The notes under the pieces: model-generated
Databases searched by the model: none
Told to the model about the DNA's origin: nothing
Seen by the model: the letters and a program-made list of their open reading frames with translations, nothing else
In this document: in pieces, positions 10,801 to 17,150 of the stretch
How positions within the stretch are numbered: the first letter of the stretch is position 1
How the letters are laid out: every line of letters starts with the position of its first letter
Assembly (NCBI GenBank): GCA_002746895.1
Contig: PDRT01000020.1
Span: 1-32,625, forward strand
Reading direction: 5' to 3'
DNA: 32,625 nt
Source of the DNA: Thiothrix nivea
GTDB lineage: Bacteria > Pseudomonadota > Gammaproteobacteria > Thiotrichales > Thiotrichaceae
Program-made: the position numbers and the translations under genes

Positions 10801-12576
10801 CTGGCGGCAATTCAGTTTGCCCGCTATTGTGGGGCGGAGGTCTTTGCCACTGCCGGAACCGATGAGAAGCGTGATTTTGTGCGCCTGATGGGGGCGGATC
10901 ATGTACTGGATTCGCGCAGCCTGAATTTTGCCGAAGATATCATGCGTCTGACGAACGGGCAGGGTGTGGACATTGTGCTGAACTCGATTTCCGGTGAGGC
11001 CATCAATAAAAATCTGGCGATTTTGCGTCCGTTCGGGCGTTTTCTGGAACTGGGCAAGCGTGATTTTTATGAGAACAGTAAAATCGGTTTGCGTCCGTTC
11101 CGTAATAATATTTCCTATTTTGGTATTGATGCCGACCAGCTGCTGATTGAGCGGCCTGATCTGGCCGGGCGTTTGTTTACCGAAGTGATGCAGCTGTTTG
11201 AACAGGGGGTATTGCGTCCGCTACCACACCGTATTTTTCCGGCGGCACGGATTCAGGAAGCCTTCCGTTATATGCAACAGTCGCGCCAGATTGGCAAGGT
11301 CATTGTATCCTTCGAGGGGGAACCGTTGCGGCCTCCGTCTCCAGTGGCACCCGACGCTGAGCTGAGTTTATCAGCAGAAGCCAGTTATCTGGTGACGGGT
11401 GGTTTGAGTGGATTTGGTTTACGTACCGCGCAGTGGCTGGCAGAAAAGGGTGCCCGTACTCTGGTGTTGTTGGGGCGTCGTGGTGCGGCAACCGATGAGG
11501 CCAGACAAGTGATTGCGGCACTGGAAACAGAGGGGGTCAAGGTCGCTGTTTACGCCTGTGATGTGACTGATAAGGCGGCAATGCAGCAGGTTTTTGCGAA
11601 ATTACAGGCAACCTTGCCACCGTTACGTGGCGTGGTACATGCGGCTATGGTGCTGGATGATGGCATTATACGTAACCTGAGTGCGGAACGCTTCCGCAAG
11701 GTATTAGCGCCCAAAATGCTGGGTGCCTGGCATCTGCACCAGCTGACAGCTGAAATATCGCTGGACTTTTTTGCCATGTATTCCTCGGTAACGACTTATC
11801 TGGGGAATCCGGGGCAGGCCAGCTATGTTGCCGCCAATCTGTATCTGGAATCATTGGCGGCTGCGCGACGGGCACAGGGTTTACCGGCTGTGTTTGCCGC
11901 CTGGGGGCCGCTGGATGATACCGGTTATCTGGCACGGGAGCAGGAGACCAAAGAGGCCTTGCTGACCAGGCTGGGTGGGCACCCGCTGACCAGTACAAAG
12001 GCCCTGGCGGTACTGGAGCAGTTATTGTGCGGTGATAAAACCGGGGTTGCGGTGATTGATATGGACTGGCACGTCGTACAGCGGGTGATGTCGGGAGCCG
12101 GATCCGCGAAATATGTCGAGCAGCGCCGGTTGGCCAAGGGAGTAGATGATGGTGATCAGGGCGAGGATATGGTCGCACTGATTGCCGGTTTGTCCGCCCC
12201 GGAAGTGCATGAGCTGGTGACCGGGATGCTGATTGGCGAAGTGGCGGAAATTCTGCGTCTGCCACGGGAGAAACTGGCCGCCGATCAGTCTGTCTTTGAT
12301 CTGGGGATGGATTCGCTGATGGGGATGGAGCTGGTGCTGGCGATTGAAGAGCGTTTCGGGGTGCGTCTGCAGGTGATGGCGCTGACCGAAGGCGCGACTA
12401 TCAGTCGTATTGCCGGGAAAATTGCCGATCAGTTGGGGGTGGCCGGTTCCGGTGTGGCGGATGATACCTCACTGGTATCCCGGGCGGCAGATACTGCCAG
12501 AAAACACGGTGAACAATTGTCCGCTGAACAGTTGCAGCAGATGGCCTCTGATATGTCTGATGATAAGCCGGTATAA
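4825..12576 (+). CDS. Type I polyketide synthase, KS-AT-DH-MT-ER-KR-ACP (RkpA-like)
   Basis: A single 2583-residue fully reducing module. KS spans about 13-435, with Cys183 in DTACSSSL, His318 in EAHGTGT and His358. AT spans about 560-880, with Ser652 in GHSVGE and YAFHS at 754-758; GHSVGE favours malonyl-CoA. DH spans about 925-1210, with His956 in HxxxGxxxxP and Asp1124. A methyltransferase-like region lies at about 1400-1600, with EIAGGQG at 1435-1441. ER spans about 1848-2163, with HGASGGVG at 1985-1992. KR spans about 2185-2400, with TGGLSGFG, an LDD motif, Ser2321, Tyr2334 and Asn2338. ACP spans about 2455-2537, with Ser2497 in LGMDSL. There is no thioesterase or reductase, so release must be in trans. 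The downstream oxoamine synthase is the obvious candidate. Loading of the ACP by a phosphopantetheinyl transferase must come from elsewhere. One module probably acts iteratively to make a saturated long chain. Its place among kps and rkp-like genes points to lipid-anchor synthesis rather than a secreted antibiotic. Confidence 0.95.
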   Translation: MSNHKTTADVTDKIAIVGVACRFPGDIASLDDYWRVLSEGRDVVTEVSEERFGAAFYQHPDRREPGKSVTFSAGVLSDIEHFDAAFFGIAPREAEQLDPQQRLLLELSWEALENAGQVPEQLSGSDCAVYIGIASTDYLNRRVDDPASMDAYTMTGNTASVASNRISYIYNLHGPSVSVDTACSSSLVAVHHACQAIRSGEAGMAIAGGVNMLLHPFAFVGFSQASMLSERGRCRPFEATGDGYVRAEGAAVLILKPLVQAEADGDPVHGVIVASGVNSDGRTNGITVPSSTQQGALLKKVYAQADADVNDLVYLEAHGTGTAVGDPIETRAIGEVLGRGRDADKPLLIGSAKSNLGHMETASGMAGLLKALLTLQHQTIPPSLHIETLNPNIEFDKHNIQVVRELTPVRQYGQRQLVGVNSFGFGGANAHVLVEQYPPQPEIALSNGANNKCSDITYCEAADEQLQETRLPPLLLSADSTSALAAMAGQYAELLVNQPQTNYYDIAWSALQHRQQLHYGLLLHAKNRQAAIEALQRHANGQSKSKALTTGQLIQGGARLAWVFSGNGSQWQGMGQVLLEYSSEFREAVAEVDQLLATYVDYSLLDEFAANEQDSRLQLTEIAQPMLFAFQVGAVRILEQFGVRPVAVTGHSVGEVAAAWACGALSLEQAVRVIYERSHAQGRTAGQGRMAAVALGVDAVRAKLEALGLQERVEIAGVNSPNAVTLSGELEDLEALGGLLGAEHIFFRLLDLDYAFHSRHMEPIREDLLVALTDLTPLAQPNNVQFVSTVRGGVVNKAELTAEYWWDNIRQPVLFDQALNTLLNNDVQVLMEVGPHAILRSYITECLKANNVNGQVLAISKRKQENVRRMQEAVDAAWLAGYRPDPGGYFPRRGRFVRLPNYPWQRERYWYPLTSDGYDLVNRRRVHPLLGYRLKDAEAGWENQLDSRIVPYLADHVVDGAVVVPAAAYVEMALAASAQWYGTDSHVIEDCEIRAPVLLEDGQAKSIRFMLNPADGSFTITSRERLSEDAWQVNVVGRMTGKTLKAADTVMCTAPEVFKAQATVGLTGAEHYQLTAAVGLSYLPAFQTVKQVWTAQDTALAQLQIPLEIAAGLDEYLLHPALLDGAFQVLVDVLRDELLAGPGAALIPVQIGKLNLFDTQAAITYLQVQIKKQSPRSVVADFLLLDDDGAVLAELQACRFRAVQFSRQQQAPDLYEFIPWLKPLRTAEPAVPTLDMASLSVQVTEALQQREPMLQRQRHYERIMPLFEVLVTRYAWDAVSALCTEPDSLDSAAVSGFSVARLMQQHDLPAEQEPLLCALLGILAEHELAEQQADQWSLAADCDLPAAQAVWLAILGDSPAHLPELVMLGRCGEHLLSVLRGEQDAEVLLSPAKSSIRQHWLDSAPAFRALNTLLTAWVRGLVQVWPSQQRLRILEIAGGQGVLAQRLLPLLPAERCDYVLTDANAEWLEQQAAEFEAYPFLTTQQLDKDFNGEGFRALQGDAAFDLVICGNALLDWPDAVTLLQRLRSLMKTGAPLLLAGMVDSHFLDLTCGLQPDWWVKLAGNDAGESNFAPHYVSRLLPAAEWLEILPQAGFENGVAEFEPVIEVEDGAFLIRALASAPSEQISPSADDPLSGEIKSTEARQWLIIADEQGFSAELATALQALLQEQNQHTTLRASFAPEQAYDHVVHLAGLELATSASDDKDILVLQDRRCGGVLELVQGLEQPDSQGQQTHLWLITAGAMPALSTPQVPLQPEQAPLWGLGRVLMNEHPDLKTVLIDLQDVVTAEQAAGWLLAEFLQPDGEDEILLGNGARRVMRMQQTDLAPRSGDSENIPAVVLDFSAPGLLKNLYWKALPEQALQADEIEILPKASGLNFRDVMYAMGLLSDEAVENGFAGASLGMELSGTVVKVGHSVESFAVGDAVMGFAPACFSNRVITRTTAVAHKPSGWTDAEAATVPTTFFTVYYALHHLARLQEGERILIHGASGGVGLAAIQFARYCGAEVFATAGTDEKRDFVRLMGADHVLDSRSLNFAEDIMRLTNGQGVDIVLNSISGEAINKNLAILRPFGRFLELGKRDFYENSKIGLRPFRNNISYFGIDADQLLIERPDLAGRLFTEVMQLFEQGVLRPLPHRIFPAARIQEAFRYMQQSRQIGKVIVSFEGEPLRPPSPVAPDAELSLSAEASYLVTGGLSGFGLRTAQWLAEKGARTLVLLGRRGAATDEARQVIAALETEGVKVAVYACDVTDKAAMQQVFAKLQATLPPLRGVVHAAMVLDDGIIRNLSAERFRKVLAPKMLGAWHLHQLTAEISLDFFAMYSSVTTYLGNPGQASYVAANLYLESLAAARRAQGLPAVFAAWGPLDDTGYLAREQETKEALLTRLGGHPLTSTKALAVLEQLLCGDKTGVAVIDMDWHVVQRVMSGAGSAKYVEQRRLAKGVDDGDQGEDMVALIAGLSAPEVHELVTGMLIGEVAEILRLPREKLAADQSVFDLGMDSLMGMELVLAIEERFGVRLQVMALTEGATISRIAGKIADQLGVAGSGVADDTSLVSRAADTARKHGEQLSAEQLQQMASDMSDDKPV

Positions 12577-12621
12577 TCAGCTTTCTGATAACTTATCGTG
12601 GGCTGTTGACAGGGGTTAAAT

Positions 12622-13980
12622 ATGACCGGCAAAAATCCGTTCGGACTCAGTGACCGTATTAAGGAACAGCTGGCAGGTGAAATGCTGGCCAGGCATGACC
12701 GTAAAAAGAAAAAGCAGCAGCATAAACCGGTGAAAAAGTCGGTACGACGCAGTTTGTCGGGTCGTTATGATATTCCGGATGAGTTTTGCCGTTTTGATAA
12801 ATTTCCGGGCTATCAGGAAATTCGTGCCATTGAATCCGGTGGCAAGCAATTAGGTATCCAGAGTCCTTTCTTTAAGACCCATGAGCGGTCTGCCGGGGCA
12901 ACCACACAGATAGCCGGTCGGGAATACATCAATTTCGCCAGCTATAATTACCTGGATCTGTGTGGTCACCCACAGGTGAATCAGGCCGCCAAAGAGGCAA
13001 TTGATCAGTATGGAACCTCTGCTTCGGCCAGTCGGATGGTCTCCGGTGAGCGCTGGATTCAGCAGCAGTTGGAGCGTGAACTGGCGGATTTATACGAGGT
13101 GGATGATTGTGTCGCCTTTGTCAGTGGTCATGCAACCAATGTGACGACCATTGGCTACCTGTTTAATAAACCGGATCTGATTCTGCATGACTCGCTGGTG
13201 CATAACAGTATTCTGCAAGGTATCCAGTTATCCGGAGCGCGGCGCATGCCGTTTGCGCATAATGACTGGCAGGCGCTGGAAGCCCTGCTGGATCAGCATC
13301 GTAAAGCCTTTGAGCGGGTGCTGATTGTGGTTGAGGGTATTTACAGCATGGACGGTGATTACCCGGACTTACCGGAGTTTGTGCGCATTAAACGTCAGCA
13401 CAAGGCATTTCTGATGGTCGATGAAGCCCATTCACTGGGAGTGATGGGAAAAACCGGCAAGGGGATTCGCGAACATTTCGGTATCGCCGGACGTGATGTG
13501 GATATCTGGATGGGAACATTGAGTAAAACCCTGTCCGGCTGTGGCGGTTATATCGCCGGTGAACAGGCACTGGTGCATCACCTGCGGATTTCCGCACCGG
13601 GATTTTTATATAGCGTCGGTTTATCCCCTGCGTTGGCAGCTGCTTCGTACCAGTCACTAAAGCTGATGCAGGCTGAACCGGAACGGGTACAACGGTTGCA
13701 GGAAAATGGTCAGTTATTTTTAACACTCTGTCAGAAGCAGGGGATTGATACCGGTTATGCCAGTGGTTTTGCGGTGATTCCGGCAATTCTCGGCAGTTCT
13801 GCGCGGGCGGGTATGGCGGCAAACCATCTGTTTGAGCGGGGTATCAATGTACAGCCCATTTTCTATCCGGCGGTAGAGGAAGGGATGGCCCGATTACGTT
13901 TCTTTATCAGCAGTGCGCATACCGGGCAGCAGTTACGTGATACGGTCGAGGCACTGGCTGCCGTTCTGGCAGAGTCATAA
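12622..13980 (+). CDS. Alpha-oxoamine synthase, PLP-dependent (RkpG-like; AONS/SPT family)
   Basis: This 452-residue fold-type I PLP enzyme belongs to the family of 8-amino-7-oxononanoate synthase, serine palmitoyltransferase and CqsA. Visible residues are the Asp267 and His270 of MVDEAHSLG and the Schiff-base lysine Lys302 in TLSKTLSGCGG. The YNYLDL motif and a SASRM-SGE motif lie upstream. Family chemistry is decarboxylative condensation of an amino acid with an acyl thioester, giving an alpha-aminoketone. It directly follows a PKS lacking a thioesterase (45 bp gap), so it likely takes the chain from the PKS ACP, as described for Fum8-type enzymes. The first roughly 100 residues include a very basic stretch (KKKKQQHKPVKKSVRR at about 28-43) that could contact the PKS or membrane. 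An AGGGG RBS sits 6 nt before the ATG. The amino-acid substrate cannot be told from sequence. Confidence 0.92.
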   Translation: MTGKNPFGLSDRIKEQLAGEMLARHDRKKKKQQHKPVKKSVRRSLSGRYDIPDEFCRFDKFPGYQEIRAIESGGKQLGIQSPFFKTHERSAGATTQIAGREYINFASYNYLDLCGHPQVNQAAKEAIDQYGTSASASRMVSGERWIQQQLERELADLYEVDDCVAFVSGHATNVTTIGYLFNKPDLILHDSLVHNSILQGIQLSGARRMPFAHNDWQALEALLDQHRKAFERVLIVVEGIYSMDGDYPDLPEFVRIKRQHKAFLMVDEAHSLGVMGKTGKGIREHFGIAGRDVDIWMGTLSKTLSGCGGYIAGEQALVHHLRISAPGFLYSVGLSPALAAASYQSLKLMQAEPERVQRLQENGQLFLTLCQKQGIDTGYASGFAVIPAILGSSARAGMAANHLFERGINVQPIFYPAVEEGMARLRFFISSAHTGQQLRDTVEALAAVLAES

Positions 13981-13983
13981 GCC

Positions 13984-14802
13984 ATGCCGAAACAACGCGT
14001 CGTCTTTTGCACCTATCCCGGTGTTTACTCGGATATTGTGCTGGATGAACTGCTGAAAGCAGAGCGGATTGAGCTGGTCGCTGTGGTTATTTCCCGGCGT
14101 ATTCTGCGTAAGGATTACCATCCGATAACGGCCATACTGCGTCAGGTTCAGCAGTCCGGTCTGCGTTATGCGGCTTATTTGCTGGCCGTCACTGGCCTGT
14201 ATTCCGGCTTGCAGCGGTTATCCGGGCAGCCAACCTTACGCCAGCGACTTAAACAGCAGTGCATTCCGTTATTGGAAACCCGTGATATAAATAATGCAAC
14301 CGGCAGACAGTTTTTGTCTGCAGCATCCGCCGATATTCTGCTGACTGCCCATTTTAATCAGTTGCTGGACATGAGTGTGCTGGAAGCGTCAGGCCTGACC
14401 GGGCTGAATATTCATCCTTCCCTGTTGCCTGCCTATAAAGGAGTGGATCCGGCTTTTTATGCCCTGTTGCGGCGTGAGCCATCGACGGGTGTAACCGTGC
14501 ATTATCTGGCGCAATCCTTTGATAGTGGCGATATATTGCAGCAACAGGCACTACAGATACGCTGGCATGACAGTTTGCTCAGTCTGAATATGAAGCTGTT
14601 CAAGTTGGGGGCGGTCTGTGCGGTGGAGCAGATTACACGTTTTGCCAATGCGGAAATTCAGCCCGGTCAGGCGCAGTCAGGCAGCGGAAATTATGATTCC
14701 TGGCCGAATCCTTATGAGACAAGGCAGTTCCGGCGGCAGCGGAAGTTTTTGCGCTGGAAGGAGTTGTGGCGCTTTACTCGTTGTTTTGTTGTAAGAAATT
14801 AA
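13984..14802 (+). CDS. Formyltransferase (methionyl-tRNA/GAR formyltransferase fold)
   Basis: This 272-residue protein has a formyltransferase core with the catalytic triad of the family: Asn142 and His144 in NIHPSLLPAYKG, and Asp180 in FDSGDIL. The family transfers a formyl group from 10-formyltetrahydrofolate to an amine. It starts 3 nt after the oxoamine synthase stop, so the two are almost certainly co-translated. It lacks the C-terminal tRNA-binding domain length expected of Fmt (about 310 residues) and its context is not translation. It is therefore probably a small-molecule or lipid N-formyltransferase, with the free amine of the PKS/oxoamine product as the natural candidate (inference). 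The last 80 residues are basic and end in a run of aromatic and arginine residues, which could associate with membrane. The 3' end overlaps the convergent LtaS-like gene by 29 bp. Confidence 0.85.
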   Translation: MPKQRVVFCTYPGVYSDIVLDELLKAERIELVAVVISRRILRKDYHPITAILRQVQQSGLRYAAYLLAVTGLYSGLQRLSGQPTLRQRLKQQCIPLLETRDINNATGRQFLSAASADILLTAHFNQLLDMSVLEASGLTGLNIHPSLLPAYKGVDPAFYALLRREPSTGVTVHYLAQSFDSGDILQQQALQIRWHDSLLSLNMKLFKLGAVCAVEQITRFANAEIQPGQAQSGSGNYDSWPNPYETRQFRRQRKFLRWKELWRFTRCFVVRN

Positions 14803-16318
14803 TCAGTTCAACAGCGAGTGCGTCGACCGATAAGGTTTGTAGAGTTCGTTCATTGCCCGCTTTAATGCCACTTGGTGTCTGGTTATGCCAGATCAGGTAA
14901 TCGGTGTGGCCGTCACTAAACCCGAGTGTGTCATAAATCTTCGGCATGCTCGGTACATGATCACCATAAAAACACAGCAATGTGTCTCGCGGGTAATCTT
15001 GCAAATAGTCCGTCAGGTCTTGCAGCATTTGATCGGCATGGCGCAGATGACGCAGATAAACACTCAGGTCGTTATGATGTTTGGGGAGAGAGTGTTGATA
15101 ATACGACTTCGCTTCATCTGTGTGGATGGTTTCAAGGTGCAGCGGGCCGTGATTTTCCATAGTGATGACAAAAATAAATAAGGGGCTGTCATCCTGATAT
15201 TGTTCCAGTATGGCGGTTATTTTCTGTTGTACGGCATGATCGCTGATATAAGGGCCACAGGTATGGGCCGGATTGAAATCTGTAATATCAATAAATTCAT
15301 CAAAGCCAAGTAGCGGGAACACCTTGTCACGCCTGAAAAAACCGGCACTGTTTGGGTGAATCGCAATGCAATAATAGCCCTGTTGTTTCAGGTAACTGAC
15401 CAGGGTGGGTGTAGGTTGTTGCAGATACTGATAGGGATTGAAACGGTAGTAGCTGAGCAGATTATTATTAATACCGCTTAAAAAGGCAAATTCGGGGCGC
15501 AGGGTATTGGCTCCCCATGAGGGAACCTTCAGTTGGCCATGCCGAAGTGATGTGGTTTTGAGCTGGTCAAAATTTTTCAGAATATTCGGGCTGATACCGG
15601 GATACAGGCGGCGGGCATCAAAAAAGGATTCACTTTGGATTACAATAAGATGGCTGTTGCGCAGGGGTTTTGTCTTGCCGGTTGTGAAGGGGCTGTGATT
15701 ACACAGCGTGTCCTGTAGTAATTGCCGGTTTGTTGTACTTGCCGCCTGCAGTGTGTAGCTGAGTAAGCTGTTATAAAAGCCATGTTGCTGAATATCATGT
15801 CCGGGGTCAAGGCTGAGTGGAGTCTGCAAGGCCAGTATTTGGGTGGCAGCCAGGCTGACTAGCAGCAATAGTAAACAGGCCGGATAAAAGTAAATCAGCT
15901 TTACATCCCAGTGTGTGATAGCGGGTTCAAGACTGATTGCCAGAGACAGGAAGGCTAATCCCGCCAGTAGGGCTCCCAGGGTCAGCGGAATGTTCAGGAA
16001 CGGCAGAAACAGTCTGGGGTGCCGGACAACCTGGAGATACAGATAGACATCAGAAAAAATCAGTGGCTCACGCAGGGCGCGGAACTTGGCCTGATTCACG
16101 ACCAGAAGCACAGCCAGTATGGATAAGGTCAGCCAGGCCGATAGTACAGGACGTTGGGTCAGCAATAAGCCGGTGAAATAAAGGCTGCTGATACTGGCGG
16201 CCAGTAATTTCCATTGATGCAAACCCGGTTGGCGGGGACGCAGTGATGCGGGCAGTAAATATTGTGAGCCAGTCGCCAATAGCAAGGTGATCACAAGGGC
16301 GCTCAGCAGGATGCTCAT
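14774..16318 (-). CDS. LTA synthase/sulfatase-family membrane transferase (RkpI-like)
   Basis: A 514-residue protein with about five N-terminal membrane segments (roughly 2-20, 36-54, 58-75, 106-130, 140-163) and an extracytoplasmic sulfatase-fold domain. The metal and nucleophile motifs of LtaS-type enzymes are present: Glu230 in QSESFFD, Thr272 in GANTLRPEF, His390 in ENHGP, and Asp453-His454 in YGDHVPS. These enzymes move phosphoglycerol or phosphoethanolamine from phospholipids to glycans or lipids on the outer face of the membrane. It lies downstream of the SDR and KpsS genes on the same strand, with a 61-bp gap to the SDR. It probably modifies the capsule or its lipid with a phosphorylated head group. 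From memory, Sinorhizobium RkpI is of similar kind, but I could not check this. Confidence 0.87.
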   Translation of the reverse strand: MSILLSALVITLLLATGSQYLLPASLRPRQPGLHQWKLLAASISSLYFTGLLLTQRPVLSAWLTLSILAVLLVVNQAKFRALREPLIFSDVYLYLQVVRHPRLFLPFLNIPLTLGALLAGLAFLSLAISLEPAITHWDVKLIYFYPACLLLLLVSLAATQILALQTPLSLDPGHDIQQHGFYNSLLSYTLQAASTTNRQLLQDTLCNHSPFTTGKTKPLRNSHLIVIQSESFFDARRLYPGISPNILKNFDQLKTTSLRHGQLKVPSWGANTLRPEFAFLSGINNNLLSYYRFNPYQYLQQPTPTLVSYLKQQGYYCIAIHPNSAGFFRRDKVFPLLGFDEFIDITDFNPAHTCGPYISDHAVQQKITAILEQYQDDSPLFIFVITMENHGPLHLETIHTDEAKSYYQHSLPKHHNDLSVYLRHLRHADQMLQDLTDYLQDYPRDTLLCFYGDHVPSMPKIYDTLGFSDGHTDYLIWHNQTPSGIKAGNERTLQTLSVDALAVELINFLQQNNE

Positions 16319-16379
16319 AGGGATTAGGTAAAGGCTGCCAGGTAGTCGGGTGATGAGGTTTGCAATTAAACCGGATTAT

Positions 16380-17150
16380 TCAGTGTGGACGATTATAACC
16401 GGACAGCCCGAGAAAAAAAGAGGCCAGCGGGAAAGGTAACAGGGAAATAAACCACATGCCCAGATTCAGTGGAAAGGGGAAGCTGATACAGGCGCGGTTC
16501 TTTTGTAAGCTTCGATGAATAATCCTGGCGGCTTCATCAGCACTGATCATAAAGGGTTTCGGGGCATGGAAATGATCGCTCATTTGTGACTCGACGAAGC
16601 CGGGGCAAATCACATTGACCTGAATGCCTTCCGGGGCCAGCCAGCCGCGCAGGGCTTCGCCGTAGGATTTGATGGCAGCCTTACTGGCGCAGTAAGCGGG
16701 TGTGATCGGCATACCCCGGTAGGCAGCCAGTGAACTGACCAGTGCAATCTGACCTTTGCCACGTTGGCGCATACGGTGCAAAATGGCATCTATGCTGTGA
16801 ACCGTGCCGTAAAGGTTGACCTCAATAACGCGGCAGATATTTTCGATGGTTTCGGCCTCACCCTGCTGGCCAGTTTGACTGGTGATACCGGCATTCGTGA
16901 TTAATAAGTCAATAGGATGTTGCTGGTCAAAGTCTTGCAGCCATGTGGTCAGTTCGCCGGTTTGGGTAATATCCAGTACGCCAGTTATGACGGTGGCACC
17001 CTTGGTATGGCATTGCTGGCTGATGGTGTACAGATCGCTCTGATTTCTGCCGATTAAGCCAAGTACCGTGTCCGGTTGTGCATATTGTCTGGCCAAGGCT
17101 GCGCCAATACCCCGGCTGGCACCGGTAATGACAATGTGTCGGGTTGTCAT
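16380..17150 (-). CDS. Short-chain dehydrogenase/reductase (RkpH-like, 3-ketosphinganine-reductase-like)
   Basis: A 256-residue classical SDR. The Rossmann motif TGASRGIG is at 9-16, NAG at 86-88, Asn112, and the catalytic set Ser140, Tyr153 and Lys157 (YCASK). An arginine-containing stretch after the second strand (GRNQSDL) suggests NADPH preference. The C-terminus (about 223-250) is unusually hydrophobic with FPFP, WFISLLPFPLASFFLGLS, as in membrane-bound ketosphinganine reductases. The predicted job is to reduce the ketone left by the oxoamine synthase to a 2-amino-alcohol (inference). Its start overlaps the KpsS stop by 4 nt (ATGA), so the two genes are coupled. Sinorhizobium RkpH is also an SDR in a comparable cluster. 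Confidence 0.9.
   Translation of the reverse strand: MTTRHIVITGASRGIGAALARQYAQPDTVLGLIGRNQSDLYTISQQCHTKGATVITGVLDITQTGELTTWLQDFDQQHPIDLLITNAGITSQTGQQGEAETIENICRVIEVNLYGTVHSIDAILHRMRQRGKGQIALVSSLAAYRGMPITPAYCASKAAIKSYGEALRGWLAPEGIQVNVICPGFVESQMSDHFHAPKPFMISADEAARIIHRSLQKNRACISFPFPLNLGMWFISLLPFPLASFFLGLSGYNRPH

Noticed and set aside
13869..13880. GGCGGTAG, the first eight bases of an RfaH ops element
   Set aside because: It lies inside the oxoamine synthase coding sequence near its 3' end, and the required TG after two more bases is absent (AGGA follows).
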